A DNA stretch of 64,000 nucleotides from Streptomyces sp. NRRL B-24085 (GCF_001282115.1 NZ_LJBR01000040.1:1-64000), one strand, 5' to 3'. Shown: positions 1-9,569, counted from the stretch's first letter. Notes: generated from the letters alone by a model not told the origin. Numbers and translations are program-made.

Positions 1-825
1 GCCCGGCCCCCGCGCCCCGCCCGCCTCGGGATCGCCCTCCGGGTGCTCCCGGCCCTGCTCTTCACCGCCGTCGCCCTGGCCGGACCCTGGCTCGCCCCGC
101 ACGCCATCGACACCCCGGTCACCGCGCCGTACGCAGAACCCGGCGGCGACGCTCCCCTCGGCGGCGACCAGCTCGGCCGCGACATCCTCAGCCGCGTCCT
201 GGCCGGAGGACGCGAACTCGTCGCCACCTCCCTCCTCGTCGCCGTCCTGGTCACCGCGGTGGCCGCCGTGCTCGGCGCGGTCAGTGCGCTGCGCCCGGCC
301 GTCGGACGGATCGTCGAACGCGGCGCCGACGTGCTGATGCTGCTGCCCGCCGTGCTCGGCATCCTGCTCGTGACCCTGTCCTGGCCCGACGGCGGACGCC
401 TCGCTGTCGTCACCGCGTCCGTCGTCCTCGGCGTGCCCTACGCCGTACGCCTGGTCGCCGGGGCCGCCGCACCCGTTGCGGCCTCCGGCTACGTCGAAGC
501 GGCGGCCGTCGGCGGCGAGCGACTCGGGTACCTCGTGCTCCGGGAAGTGCTCCCCAACCTGCGGGCCACCCTGCTGGCCCTGTTCGGGCTGCGCTTCGTC
601 GCCGCCGTCTACCTCGTCGCCACCGCCGGCTTCCTCCAGGTCGGCCCCCAACCACCCGCCGCCGACTGGGCGTTGATGATCCGCGAGAACTCCGCCGGTA
701 TCCTCCTCAACCCCTGGGCCGTCCTCGCCCCCAGCGTCGCCATCGGCCTGCTCGCCATGAGCGTCAACCTGGCGGCCGCCGCCCTCGTCCCCACGACCGG
801 CCGGAAGGCGGTGCCCGCACTGTGA
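1..825 (+). CDS. ABC transporter permease, DppC/OppC type (5' partial)
   Basis: Inner-membrane permease of a peptide/nickel/metallophore-type ABC importer. The reading frame is open to the first base of the window, so the start lies upstream; 274 residues are visible. The family hallmarks are present: the early GGDQLGRDILSRVLAGG segment seen in OppC/DppC proteins, several hydrophobic helices, and the cytoplasmic EAA loop (EAAAVGGERLGYLVLREVLP) that docks to the ATPase. The stop codon overlaps the GTG start of the ATPase gene by 4 bases, so the two are translationally coupled. The solute-binding protein and the DppB-type permease should lie just outside the window, so the substrate cannot be told from here. 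The family call is firm; the transported compound is open. Confidence 0.9.
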   Translation, partial: ARPPRPARLGIALRVLPALLFTAVALAGPWLAPHAIDTPVTAPYAEPGGDAPLGGDQLGRDILSRVLAGGRELVATSLLVAVLVTAVAAVLGAVSALRPAVGRIVERGADVLMLLPAVLGILLVTLSWPDGGRLAVVTASVVLGVPYAVRLVAGAAAPVAASGYVEAAAVGGERLGYLVLREVLPNLRATLLALFGLRFVAAVYLVATAGFLQVGPQPPAADWALMIRENSAGILLNPWAVLAPSVAIGLLAMSVNLAAAALVPTTGRKAVPAL

Positions 826-2357
826 ACCACATGCCCGACTGGTACTCCGACAACCACCCGCCCGACGGGGAGAAGGCCGTCCGGGTCCGCGACCTGACCG
901 TCACCGCCCCGAACGGCCGCCTCCTGCTCGACCGGGCCGACCTCGAACTGACCCCCGGCCGCATCACCGCCGTCGTCGGCCCCTCCGGCTGCGGCAAGAC
1001 CACGCTCCTGCGAGCCGTGACAGGCACCCTGCCCCCGGGCACCGAGCGCACCACGGGCAGCGTCACCGTCCTCGGCCAGGACCCCCTCGCCCTCCCGGCA
1101 CCGGCCCTGCGCACCCTGCGCCGCCACCGCCTCGCCTACGTCGGCCAGGACCCCGGCTCCGCCCTCAACCCGCGCATGAAGGTACGCCGCCTGCTCACCG
1201 AAGTCGCCGTGGACAAAAGCCCCGAGGCGATCCGCGCCCAGCTCACCGAGGTCCGCCTGCCTGTCGACGACGGCCTGCCCGACCGCCGTATCGGCGGCCT
1301 GTCGGGCGGTCAGCAACGCCGGGTCGCGCTCGCCCGCGCCCTGGCCCGCCGCCCCGCCGTCCTCCTCCTCGACGAACCCACCGCGGGACTCGACCCCGCG
1401 CTGCGCGACGAGATCGCCGACCTCCTGCACCACCTCGCGGAAAGCCACGGCATAGCCATCGGCCTGTCCTGCCACGACCCCGACCTGGTCACCCGGCTCG
1501 CCGACGACGTCGTAGACCTGACCGGCCCGCGCCTCCAGCCCACCGCGAACGCCGCACCCGCCTCACGCGAACCCGTACCCACACCTGACGACGGTTCGAC
1601 GCTCATCGCGTCCGGCCTGCACGCCGCCCACCTCCACCGCGGCCGCCGCGTCCCCGTACTGCACGGCATCGACCTCACCCTCTCCGCAGGAAGCAGCCTC
1701 GGCGTCGTCGGCGCCTCCGGTTCCGGCAAGACGACCCTGCTGCGCACCCTCGTCGGCCTGCACCGCGCCACCGCCGGCACCGTCAGCCTGGACGGCACCC
1801 GCCTCGCTCCCTCCGCGCACCGCCGTACCCGCGATCAGCGCCGCCGCCTCCAACTCGTGCCCCAGGACCCCCTGGGCACCCTCAACCCCAGCCGCACCAT
1901 CGAGGCCACCTTGCGCCGACCGCTCCTGCTGCACCGCCGGGCCGCGCGGGCCGAGGTCCCCGCCCGCGTCCTGGAACTCCTCGACCACGTCGGCCTGCCC
2001 GCCGCCTACGCCGACCGCTACCCCCACGAACTCTCCGGCGGACAACGCCAGCGCGTCGCCGTAGCCCGCGCCCTGGCGGCCGACCCCGACGTGCTGATCT
2101 GTGACGAGGTCACCTCAGCCCTCGACGCGGACACCACCGTCGCCGTCATGGACCTGCTGGCGGATCTGCGGGACCGACGCGGCCTGTCTCTCGTCCTGGT
2201 CAGCCACGACCTGCGTCTCGTCGCCGACCGTACGGACACCCTGCTCGTGATGTCCGAGGGGCATGTCGTCGAGTCGGGGCCCACCGCAGAGCTGTTCACC
2301 TCACCGTCCCACCCGGTGACCGCGGCGCTGGCCACCGGGACGCTGCTCGGCGGCTGA
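822..2357 (+). CDS. ABC transporter ATP-binding protein, fused DppD-DppF type
   Basis: Energises the importer whose permease lies immediately upstream. The 511-residue protein holds two complete nucleotide-binding domains in one chain, as in many actinobacterial peptide/nickel systems where DppD and DppF are fused. Domain 1 has Walker A GPSGCGKTT at residues 53-61, signature LSGGQ and Walker B LLLDEPT. Domain 2 has Walker A GASGSGKTT, signature LSGGQRQR and Walker B LICDEVTSALD. The GTG start at 822 is chosen because it gives the usual 4-base GTGA overlap with the permease stop. No gene for the same system follows. Substrate unknown: peptides, nickel or a metallophore are all possible. Confidence 0.93.
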   Translation: MNHMPDWYSDNHPPDGEKAVRVRDLTVTAPNGRLLLDRADLELTPGRITAVVGPSGCGKTTLLRAVTGTLPPGTERTTGSVTVLGQDPLALPAPALRTLRRHRLAYVGQDPGSALNPRMKVRRLLTEVAVDKSPEAIRAQLTEVRLPVDDGLPDRRIGGLSGGQQRRVALARALARRPAVLLLDEPTAGLDPALRDEIADLLHHLAESHGIAIGLSCHDPDLVTRLADDVVDLTGPRLQPTANAAPASREPVPTPDDGSTLIASGLHAAHLHRGRRVPVLHGIDLTLSAGSSLGVVGASGSGKTTLLRTLVGLHRATAGTVSLDGTRLAPSAHRRTRDQRRRLQLVPQDPLGTLNPSRTIEATLRRPLLLHRRAARAEVPARVLELLDHVGLPAAYADRYPHELSGGQRQRVAVARALAADPDVLICDEVTSALDADTTVAVMDLLADLRDRRGLSLVLVSHDLRLVADRTDTLLVMSEGHVVESGPTAELFTSPSHPVTAALATGTLLGG

Positions 2358-2425
2358 CTCGAGCTGCGCGATCGCTCCACTCGACGGCTGGGCGCGGCCG
2401 CGGCGGTGGTGGCCCGGTCTTCCTC

Positions 2426-2438
2426 TACAGTCCCGGTG
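2426..2438 (+). promoter_or_regulatory. Probable leaderless -10 box of the WYL regulator gene
   Basis: TACAGT at 2426-2431 matches the actinobacterial TAnnnT -10 element and ends only 6 bases before the GTG start at 2438. Transcription would therefore begin at or next to the start codon. There is no Shine-Dalgarno sequence in front of this GTG, which agrees with a leaderless mRNA. The -35 region is not recognisable. Confidence 0.45.
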
Positions 2439-3445
2439 TGTCGAGTACCCCGGTGCGGCTGTTGCGGTTGTTGTCCTTGCTGTCCCAGCGGCCGTCATGG
2501 ACGAACCGTGAGCTTGCCGAGCGGATGGAGGTCGACGAGCGCACCGTGCGGCGGGACGTGGCGCGGCTGCGGGACCTCGGGTACGGGATCGAGTCCGATC
2601 CGGGCCCCTGGGGCGGTTACCGCATGGCGCCGGGCAGCACGGTCCCGCCGTTGAACCTGGACGACGAGGAAGCCCTGGCGGTGGCGGTCGCCTTGCGGGA
2701 AGCAGCGCTGCGCGGGGTGCTGGGCAGCGACCAGGCGGCGCTGTCCGCGCTGTTCAAGCTCCAGCGGATGCTGCCGCGCCGGGTGGCCGAGCGGCTCAGT
2801 GCGTTCGCCGACTCTGTCGTCCACACTCCGCAGGGGCCGGGTGATCCGGTATCGACGGAAGTGCTTCTCGCGCTGGCCGATGCGTGCCACCACCGCAACC
2901 GCCTGCAGATGGTCTACCGCGACCGGGAGGGCCGCAGCACCAGCCGCGCAGCCGACCCCCACCGACTCGTGCGGACCCGGAACCGCTGGTACCTGGTCGC
3001 CCTCGACGTCGAGCGCGGGCAGTGGCGGACCTTCCGGGCGGACCGTGTGGTGGAAGCGCGGCCCACCGGCCAACCGGTCCGGATCGAGAATCCACCGGAT
3101 GCCGCGCGCATGGTCGCCGACATGCTGACCAGTGACTACCCGGTCTACGCGACGGTGGTGCTGCCGGTGCCCCTGGACGAGGCGCAGCGGCTCGTCCCGC
3201 CCGGGGCGGGGGTCCACGAGAGCGTCGGGCCGGATGCCACGCGCGTCACCCTCGGCGGTACGCACCTGGACGAACTCGCCGCCCGTCTTCTTGCGCTGAC
3301 CCTCCCGCTCACCGTGGTGGCACCCGACGAACTGCGCACCCTGTTGCGCACACGCCTCCGCTCCCAGCTCGACGCCCTGACATCGGGGGACCGGGAGAGG
3401 ATGTCTGTCAGCCACATCCCATCCCCTGACCAGGACAGGTTCTGA
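2438..3445 (+). CDS. WYL-domain transcriptional regulator (YafY type)
   Basis: Predicted DNA-binding regulator of 335 residues. Residues about 6-62 form a winged HTH_11-type helix-turn-helix (ELAERMEVDERTVRRDVARL). Residues about 150-225 form the WYL domain, with the name-giving W184-Y185-L186 in RNRWYLVALD, followed by a C-terminal extension rich in conserved Arg, as in the WCX part of the family. WYL domains bind nucleic-acid or nucleotide ligands in several characterised systems, including DNA-damage and phage-defence regulators. The target is unknown. The next gene is an AlkC-like DNA-repair glycosylase, so control of repair is possible, but the roughly 180-base gap means co-transcription is uncertain. 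Confidence 0.88.
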   Translation: MSSTPVRLLRLLSLLSQRPSWTNRELAERMEVDERTVRRDVARLRDLGYGIESDPGPWGGYRMAPGSTVPPLNLDDEEALAVAVALREAALRGVLGSDQAALSALFKLQRMLPRRVAERLSAFADSVVHTPQGPGDPVSTEVLLALADACHHRNRLQMVYRDREGRSTSRAADPHRLVRTRNRWYLVALDVERGQWRTFRADRVVEARPTGQPVRIENPPDAARMVADMLTSDYPVYATVVLPVPLDEAQRLVPPGAGVHESVGPDATRVTLGGTHLDELAARLLALTLPLTVVAPDELRTLLRTRLRSQLDALTSGDRERMSVSHIPSPDQDRF

Positions 3446-3627
3446 CCGGGTCGGCTCATAGGGTGAGTAGTGAGCCTCTAGGACGAGCTCCATGACCGCT
3501 CGGCGCGTCCCACCCCGCCCGATTCATCCACCGGCAACCGACGTTGCTCCAGCGACACACGGCCACGACAGCACCGATGGAAGTCCGGTCACCGCGCCGC
3601 ACCACCTCACCTGATGGAAGAGACCGC

Positions 3628-4740
3628 ATGCCATCCGCCGACGAACTCATCGGCCGCCACGCCGTTGAAAGCCTGATCCGCGCCATCCAGACCGCCGCTC
3701 CGGACGCCGACCTCAGCTCACTGCGCGCAGCGCCAGGGCAGATCGCCCCGATGTCCCTCCGGGAACGCGCCGATCTGTTGCGTGATGCCCTGCTGGCGGA
3801 CCTGCCCGGCGACTTCGCCGCGCTGGCCCGGATCGTGCGCTCCGCCCGGGACAGCGCCCCGGATTTCACCGGATGGCTGATCTGGCCGGTCACCAGTGCC
3901 CTCGCCACCCGCGCGGTCCAGGAGAACAGCCACACCGCCTTCGACGATGCGATGGCGCTGCTCGCCGACCTCACCGGGCGCCTCAGCTCGGAGTTCGCCA
4001 TCAGGACCCTGCTGCGGCACGACCTCGACCGCGCCCTCGGCATCATCAGCGACTGGACCGCCTCGCCCGACGTGCATGTGCGCAGGCTCGCCTCCGAAGG
4101 CACCCGTCCCTACCTCCCCTGGGCGGTACGAGTGCCGGACATCCTGGCCCGCCCCGGAGTGACCGTGCCGGTCCTCGACGCCCTCCACCGGGACGAGAGC
4201 GACTACGTGCGCCGCTCGGTCGCCAACCATCTCAACGACCTCAGCCGGGACCACCCCGACCTCGTCGTCGACACCGCCCGCGGCTGGCTGGCCGAGCCCG
4301 ACACGGCCACCGAACGCCTCGTACGCCACGGGTTGCGCACCCTCGTCAAACGCGGCCACCCCGGCGCTCTGGACCTGCTCGGCTTCACGCCCGCGGCAGT
4401 CGAGGTCGACGGACCCCACCTGGACCGCGGCACCGTTCCGTTCGGCGGCAGCGTCCGGTTCACCGCCTCGATCCGCAACACCGGCGACACCCAGGTACGC
4501 CTGGCGATCGACTACGTGGTGCACCACCGCAAGGCCAACGGCGGCCAGACCGGCAAGACCTTCAAACTCACCACCCGCACCCTCGCACCGGGCGAGCGGA
4601 TCCAGGTGACCCGGGAGCACTCCTTCCGCCCGATCACGACCCGCCGCTACCACTCCGGAACGCACGCGATCTCCCTGCAGGTCAACGGAGTCGCATCGGC
4701 CCGCGCCGACTTCGAACTGGTCGATCCGGACACCCCCTGA
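3628..4740 (+). CDS. AlkC-like DNA alkylation repair glycosylase with C-terminal Ig-like domain
   Basis: Probable DNA glycosylase removing bulky N3/N7-alkylated bases. The 370-residue protein is mostly helical, with HEAT-like repeats over residues about 30-255 (for example VRRLASEGTRPYLPW, and VRRSVANHLNDLSRDHPDLV in the next repeat). This is the ALK-repeat layout of AlkC/AlkD. It ends in a beta-rich Ig-like domain of about 105 residues, which in characterised AlkC enzymes contacts DNA and distinguishes AlkC from AlkD. The ATG at 3628 is preferred over an in-frame TTG at 3544 because GGAAGAGA lies 6-12 bases upstream and similarity starts there. I did not try to assign the catalytic acidic residues. 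Neighbours are a WYL regulator and a LysE exporter. Confidence 0.82.
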   Translation: MPSADELIGRHAVESLIRAIQTAAPDADLSSLRAAPGQIAPMSLRERADLLRDALLADLPGDFAALARIVRSARDSAPDFTGWLIWPVTSALATRAVQENSHTAFDDAMALLADLTGRLSSEFAIRTLLRHDLDRALGIISDWTASPDVHVRRLASEGTRPYLPWAVRVPDILARPGVTVPVLDALHRDESDYVRRSVANHLNDLSRDHPDLVVDTARGWLAEPDTATERLVRHGLRTLVKRGHPGALDLLGFTPAAVEVDGPHLDRGTVPFGGSVRFTASIRNTGDTQVRLAIDYVVHHRKANGGQTGKTFKLTTRTLAPGERIQVTREHSFRPITTRRYHSGTHAISLQVNGVASARADFELVDPDTP

Positions 4741-4856
4741 CGCACAGTCCGCTCTCTGCACCGCCGGGCAACGAAGATGATGGCGGTACTTTGTGTGGGC
4801 CGCTTCGGGGTACCCCGGTCGTCCGGACGTGTGCGAGACGAAGGAGTTCGCCTGCG

Positions 4857-5486
4857 ATGACGAACCTGCTCGGCTTCCTCGGTGTGCTGATGCTGGCCTA
4901 CCTCGTACCCGGGCCGGACTTCCTGGTGATCGTCCGGGCGGGAGCCCGGAACACGGCCCTCGGCCGCGCGGCGGCCTGGGGCGCGCAGAGCGGGCTCTGC
5001 GTCCACATGTGCGCCGCGGCGCTCGGCCTGTCGGTGATCGCGGCCCGGTCGGCGTACGCGTTCACCGTCATCAAACTGGCGGGCGCCGCCTACCTGGTGT
5101 TCCTCGGGGTCCGCGCGCTGCTCGCCGCCCGCTCCGGCGCGGCCCCGGCCCGGCCGCACCGCACTCCCGGCCGCGAGCACCCGGGAACCTTCCGCTCCAG
5201 CTTTATGGAGGGTTTCCTCACCAATGTGCTCAACCCGAAGGCCGCGCTCTTCTTCCTCAGTGTCCTGCCGCAGTTCGTGACGGGGACCGATGGATCCGCC
5301 ACGGGCCAGATCTTCTTGCTCGGTGCGGTCGACATCGCGGTGGGACTGGCCTACTGGTTCGCCCTGGTCACGTTCGCCGCGCGGCTGCGGCCGCTCCTGA
5401 CCGACATCGCGAAGCGCCGGATCTGGGACCGGGTCAGCGGGAGCCTGCTCATCGGGGTCGGTGTGGGGATCGCCGCCACAGACTGA
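4857..5486 (+). CDS. LysE/RhtB-family amino-acid or metabolite exporter
   Basis: Membrane protein of 209 residues with about six hydrophobic helices, the normal length for LysE/RhtB exporters. The signature VPGPDFLVIVRAGARN lies at residues 17-32, and the second conserved block FLTNVLNPKAALFFLSVLPQ follows in mid-protein. These proteins expel amino acids, homoserine lactones or similar small molecules. The ATG at 4857 is chosen because AAGGAG sits 11-16 bases upstream and the first hydrophobic helix begins directly; the same frame extends upstream but only as antisense-like, Arg/Pro-rich sequence. It is convergent with the kinase gene downstream. The exported compound cannot be deduced. Confidence 0.9.
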   Translation: MTNLLGFLGVLMLAYLVPGPDFLVIVRAGARNTALGRAAAWGAQSGLCVHMCAAALGLSVIAARSAYAFTVIKLAGAAYLVFLGVRALLAARSGAAPARPHRTPGREHPGTFRSSFMEGFLTNVLNPKAALFFLSVLPQFVTGTDGSATGQIFLLGAVDIAVGLAYWFALVTFAARLRPLLTDIAKRRIWDRVSGSLLIGVGVGIAATD

Positions 5487-5534
5487 GCGCGCGCAAGCAC
5501 AGACCACCTCCTCGACATGCTCCAGAGCGCCGCT

Positions 5535-6428
5535 TCAGTCCCGCAGAACACGATCGAGTGCCGCCCGGCCTACGGGCCCCCAGTGCGGCTTGCCGCCGGG
5601 AAGGCCTCGGTCGCCGTTCTGCCCCATGAGCATCAGGAAGAGGCTCTTCATGGCGGCCAGTCCACGGGCGCGCCGGATCGCCGCCTCGTCTGCCTTCCCG
5701 TACGTGTCGAAGAACCGTACAGCGGTTCCCGCGGGCAGCAGCACCCATGCGGCGGCGAGGTCCCACGCCGGATCACCGGCGAACATGGCACCGAAGTCGA
5801 CGATGCCCGAGAGCGTTCCGTCCGAGACGACGACGTTCGCGGGATGAAGGTCGCCGTGCACCCAGAGCGGCGGACCCTCCCACTCCGGCGCCGTGACAGC
5901 GTCTTCCCAGACGGCCCGGACATCGTCGGCGAGACGGTCGGGAACGACGGCATGGAAGAAGTGGTCGAAGCCATCCGTGCACTTCTTGGGGTGAGCGCCG
6001 AAGTCCGAGCTGACCGGCGCATCGGCGGGCGCCCTCCCATGGAGCGCCCGGAGAAAGCCCGCAAGTGTGTCGGCCGCGTGGGATCCGCGGCTGATCGAGC
6101 AGTGGTCCAGCGGCTCACCGGGAACCCACGTCATCACGGTCCAGTGCTTGGGAAAGCGGGCGGACGGTTCGCCGAACCGCACCGGGGTCGGCACCGGAAG
6201 GGGCAGGCGCGGCGCCAGCACCGGCAGCCACCGCCGTTCCTTGAGCTGGAGTTCCGGGGTGGGGTCCATGCGCTGCATACGCACGGCCAACTCGTCCCCA
6301 AGGCGCCACATTTGGTTGCCCCAGCCGCCCGCCACCTCGTGGATGGCCAGCCCCGCAAGGTCGGGATGCTGCTCCTGCAACAGGTCACGGACCAGGTCTG
6401 CGGTGATCACGATCTCGGAGGCGGTCAT
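5535..6428 (-). CDS. Phosphotransferase of the aminoglycoside/choline kinase (APH) family
   Basis: Protein-kinase-like small-molecule kinase of 297 residues. The Brenner motif HGDLHPANVV is at 191-200 (catalytic D193) and the metal-binding DFG at 211-213. The nucleotide-binding N-lobe shows GGWGNQMWRL at residues 34-43 and the lysine-equivalent region around AVRMQRM. These kinases phosphorylate aminoglycosides, macrolides, choline, homoserine or other hydroxyl compounds. A C-terminal helical tail follows the DFG segment as usual. The gene ends about 50 bases from the convergent LysE gene and lies downstream of a GNAT acetyltransferase on the same strand. Both downstream enzymes are of antibiotic-modifying type, but no specific resistance can be claimed. 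Confidence 0.88.
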   Translation of the reverse strand: MTASEIVITADLVRDLLQEQHPDLAGLAIHEVAGGWGNQMWRLGDELAVRMQRMDPTPELQLKERRWLPVLAPRLPLPVPTPVRFGEPSARFPKHWTVMTWVPGEPLDHCSISRGSHAADTLAGFLRALHGRAPADAPVSSDFGAHPKKCTDGFDHFFHAVVPDRLADDVRAVWEDAVTAPEWEGPPLWVHGDLHPANVVVSDGTLSGIVDFGAMFAGDPAWDLAAAWVLLPAGTAVRFFDTYGKADEAAIRRARGLAAMKSLFLMLMGQNGDRGLPGGKPHWGPVGRAALDRVLRD

Positions 6429-6533
6429 ACGAAGTCACCGTACCGGGGCACGCGGAGCGGCTCTCGTGCAGGTCGACGGGCGGGTCGCCGGTCCCCGCCG
6501 GTCGCCGCTCGTCGGCGGGATGGGGACGATCAA

Positions 6534-6929
6534 TCAGAGGGCGATCAGTCCGGCTGTTGTCTCCTCGAAGCCGCAGGCGTCGAAGTAGAACGAACGCAGG
6601 TGCTCCTCGAAGTCGACGTGGAGCCAATGGCACTTCGCGGCACGGGCTCCCTGAGCCGCGGCTGCGACCAGCGCTCCGCCGACACCGCTCCGCTGTCGCT
6701 GCTGGGCCACCACCGTGTCCAGGATGAACGCGTGAACTCCGCCGTCCCAGGCCACGTTGACGAAACCGATCAGCGAGCCGTCTTCCCACGCGCAGACCCA
6801 GCCGAGGCTGTGGCGCTCAACTCGTTTCCGCCAGTCAGTCTGAGGGACTGGATGGCCGAAGCCCTCAGCATGCAGCGCGTTGAGGGCCGTGTTGTCGAAG
6901 TCGCCCCGCCATTCGTACTTGATCGTCAC
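6534..6929 (-). CDS. GNAT-family N-acetyltransferase
   Basis: Acetyl-CoA-dependent acetyltransferase of 131 residues, a single compact GNAT domain. The acetyl-CoA pyrophosphate loop is visible as QQRQRSGVGGALV at residues 76-88 after the beta-strand HAFILDTVVA. The C-terminal YFDACGFEETTAG matches the usual closing strand of the fold. The substrate is unknown and may be a small amine or a protein N-terminus. The gene lies 105 bases upstream of, and in the same direction as, the APH-type kinase, so they may share a transcript. Confidence 0.87.
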   Translation of the reverse strand: MTIKYEWRGDFDNTALNALHAEGFGHPVPQTDWRKRVERHSLGWVCAWEDGSLIGFVNVAWDGGVHAFILDTVVAQQRQRSGVGGALVAAAAQGARAAKCHWLHVDFEEHLRSFYFDACGFEETTAGLIAL

Positions 6930-7286
6930 GCCTTGATCGTAGGGATCAGGTCACGTCCGACAACTCAATTCCGCCCGACCCTCACAGAGCCGGTGCGGCA
7001 GGCCGGGAGCGCCGCATCCGGAACGGACCCGATGAGCGCGGATGCATGATCCGTCTTCTGCCGGAAGGACGGCCCAGGCACGTTCCGTGTCATACGGGGA
7101 CCCGCTGGGCGCTTGTGGGCAGGGCCTAGTCCGAAGGAGTGGCCGCGCGGTTCATGTGGCGTAAGGAAGGCTCCATGCAGGAATGGCTTCGGCGATGCAG
7201 GACTACGTTGCCCGGGGCGGGGCACCCAGCCGCGGCGGTGCCCGTCTGCCGGCCGGATCCGCCTTGGCCTCGATCGAGGGATTGTG
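6930..7286. other. Intergenic region between GNAT gene and ctaD
   Basis: Divergent spacer of 357 bases between the leftward GNAT gene and rightward ctaD. Both promoters must lie here. A short hairpin is possible (GGGCACC and GGTGCCC arms near 7217-7240), close to the ctaD start, and could affect the ctaD leader. No protein-like reading frame was seen. Confidence 0.5.
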
Positions 7287-9005
7287 ATGGCGACTCATAC
7301 GACTGAACCGATCTCTCCCACTCCTGCGGCCGAGGGGCGCCGTGGCAGGGGACAGGTGATCGTGTCCTGGCTGACGACGACCGACCACAAGAAGATCGGT
7401 CACCTGTACCTGATCACCTCGTTCTGCTTCTTCCTGGTCGGCGGGGTGCTGGCGATGGCGATCAGGGCGGAACTGGCCCGGCCCGGGCTCCAGTTCCTCT
7501 CCAGCGAGCAGTACAACCAGGCGTTCACCATGCACGGCACGATCATGCTGCTGCTGTTCGCCACCCCGACCTTCGCCGGGTTCGCCAACGCGATCATGCC
7601 GCTGCAGATCGGTTCTCCCGACGTAGCCTTCCCGCGGCTGAACATGTTGTCCTACTGGTTTTTCCTGCTCGGCGGGCTGATCGTCATGGGCAGCTTCCTC
7701 ACCCCACAGGGCGCCGCCGACTACGGATGGACCGCCTACACCCCGCTCAGCGGGCCCATCCGCAGCGGTTACGTCGGCGCCGACCTGTGGATCATGGGCC
7801 TGGCACTGGCCGGGTTCGGCACGATCCTGGGCGCGGTCAACTTCATCACCACCATCATCTGCATGCGCGGCCCCGGGATGACCATGTTCCGCATGCCGAT
7901 CTTCACCTGGAACGTGCTGCTCACCTCGGTGCTGGTCCTTTTCGCCTTCCCCGTACTGGCCGCGGCGCTGTTCGCGCTGGAGGCGGACCGGAAGTTCGGG
8001 GCGCACGTCTTCGACGCCCAGTACGGTGGGGCACTTCTATGGCAGCACCTGTTCTGGTTCTTCGGCCACCCCGAGGTCTACATCCTCGCCCTGCCCTTCT
8101 TCGGCGTGATCACCGAGATCATCCCGGTGTTCTCCCGCAAGCCGATCTTCGGTTACATGGGCCTGGTCGGCGCGACCATCGCCATCGCCGGTCTGTCCGT
8201 GACGGTGTGGGCGCATCACATGTTCGCCACCGGGGCTGTGCTGCTGCCGTTCTTCTCCTTCATGACCTATCTGATCGCCGTGCCGACGGGGGTGAAGTTC
8301 TTCAACTGGATCGGCACCATGTGGAAGGGCTCGCTGTCCTTCGAACCACCCATGCTGTGGGCGGCCGGCTTCCTGGTCACCTTCCTCTTCGGCGGCCTGA
8401 CCGGCGTCATCCTCGGCTCACCGCCCCTGGACTGGCACGTCACCGACACCTACTTCGTCGTCGCGCACTTCCACTACGTCCTCTTCGGCACGATCGTGTT
8501 CGCGATGTTCGGCGGATTCAGCTTCTGGTGGCCGAAGATGACCGGCACGATGCTCGACCACCGCCTGGAGAAGATCCACTTCTGGACACTGTTCCTCGGC
8601 TTCCACACCACCTTCCTCGTCCAGCACTGGCTGGGTGCCGAGGGCATGCCCCGCCGCTACGCCGACTACCTGGCCGCCGACGGCTTCACCGCCCTGAACA
8701 CGGTCTCCTCCATCGGCGCCTTCCTCCTCGGCCTGTCCACGCTGCCGTTCCTCTACAACGTCTGGAAGACCGCCAAGTACGGCGAACGCGTCAAGGTCGA
8801 CGACCCCTGGGGCTACGGTCGCTCACTGGAGTGGGCCACCTCCTGCCCGCCGCCTCGCCACAACTTCGTCACGCTGCCCCGGGTGCGCTCCGAGTCCCCG
8901 GCCTTCGACCTGCACCACCCGGACATCGCCCAGTTCGACCAGGCGGAGTCCACCGGCAAGCGTGACGTGCTGGAGGCCGAAGGGCACAAGGGCGACCGGC
9001 CATGA
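7287..9005 (+). CDS. ctaD: Cytochrome c oxidase subunit I (aa3 type)
   Basis: Catalytic subunit of the aa3-type terminal oxidase, reducing O2 to water in the cytoplasmic membrane. It has 572 residues, the usual length, with twelve hydrophobic helices. All metal ligands are visible: the low-spin haem His in [16 protein letters not shown], the CuB His of [15 protein letters not shown] with its cross-linked Tyr and the proton-gating Glu, the two CuB His of WAHHMFATG, and the haem a3/a His pair in [15 protein letters not shown]. The ATG at 7287 follows GAGGGATTGTG; a GTG at 7284 is an alternative. It is not accompanied by ctaC, ctaE, ctaF or qcr genes, so it looks like the extra stand-alone copy that streptomycetes often carry. 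Its stop overlaps the next start (ATGA). Confidence 0.96.
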   Translation: MATHTTEPISPTPAAEGRRGRGQVIVSWLTTTDHKKIGHLYLITSFCFFLVGGVLAMAIRAELARPGLQFLSSEQYNQAFTMHGTIMLLLFATPTFAGFANAIMPLQIGSPDVAFPRLNMLSYWFFLLGGLIVMGSFLTPQGAADYGWTAYTPLSGPIRSGYVGADLWIMGLALAGFGTILGAVNFITTIICMRGPGMTMFRMPIFTWNVLLTSVLVLFAFPVLAAALFALEADRKFGAHVFDAQYGGALLWQHLFWFFGHPEVYILALPFFGVITEIIPVFSRKPIFGYMGLVGATIAIAGLSVTVWAHHMFATGAVLLPFFSFMTYLIAVPTGVKFFNWIGTMWKGSLSFEPPMLWAAGFLVTFLFGGLTGVILGSPPLDWHVTDTYFVVAHFHYVLFGTIVFAMFGGFSFWWPKMTGTMLDHRLEKIHFWTLFLGFHTTFLVQHWLGAEGMPRRYADYLAADGFTALNTVSSIGAFLLGLSTLPFLYNVWKTAKYGERVKVDDPWGYGRSLEWATSCPPPRHNFVTLPRVRSESPAFDLHHPDIAQFDQAESTGKRDVLEAEGHKGDRP

Positions 9006-9376
9006 TCAGGGGACGGGTTCGACGCTCACATGCGGACCAGGCCTCCGTTCTCGCCGCCGAGGCCGAGGGCTACCTCCTGTTGCGCAGTCACTACGACAAC
9101 GCCCGCCGTGAGGCAGGGGAGTTGTGCGCGAAAATGCCCTGGCTGACCACCGCCCAGGCCGAGGACCTGGCCCACCACTACTGCGAGCGGCGCATGCTGC
9201 TCACCCGTCACATGCTGCGCGCCACCGTCCAGCGCGCCGACCAGCTGTGCCAGGAGTACGAGAACCGTTACCAGGAACTACGCCGCGCACTGCTCAAGCG
9301 GCATGCCGCCTGCGCGTCAGCAGTGATGGCCTGCGCCGCCGGTGTGGGTGCGGCGGTGGGCGTGCTGGCACGCTGA
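9002..9376 (+). CDS. Small membrane-anchored protein coupled to ctaD
   Basis: Protein of 124 residues of unrecognised family. Residues 1-95 are hydrophilic and predicted helical, rich in Arg, Glu and Ala with His/Cys ([15 protein letters not shown]). The chain ends with one hydrophobic helix, [20 protein letters not shown], near the C-terminus, so it should be tail-anchored with the helical domain in the cytoplasm. Its ATG at 9002 overlaps the ctaD stop by 4 bases, so translation is coupled and the two proteins are probably made in a fixed ratio. A role in assembly or regulation of the alternative oxidase is an inference from position only. Confidence 0.75.
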   Translation: MIRGRVRRSHADQASVLAAEAEGYLLLRSHYDNARREAGELCAKMPWLTTAQAEDLAHHYCERRMLLTRHMLRATVQRADQLCQEYENRYQELRRALLKRHAACASAVMACAAGVGAAVGVLAR

Positions 9377-9569
9377 CGGGCGGGCCGTGCCCAGGCACGC
9401 TGCCGGCGTACGGCATGCCCCGCACTGTCGGACTAGGCCGACCTGACGCCCGCCCGACCTCATGCGACTTCCAGAAGGTCGGGAGTCCGGAGGTCAGGAC
9501 ATCAATCGGCGATCGCGTCTGGGTCAGTACGCCACAGTCACGATCGGTACCGCCCGTTCCCCGCTGCCC

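Noticed and set aside
5535..6929. Aminoglycoside resistance pair (kinase plus acetyltransferase)
   Set aside because: Both families are broad and neither protein shows features of a characterised resistance subgroup.
5517..7049. Rightward open frame over the kinase and GNAT genes
   Set aside because: It spans two well-recognised leftward genes and shows no family features.
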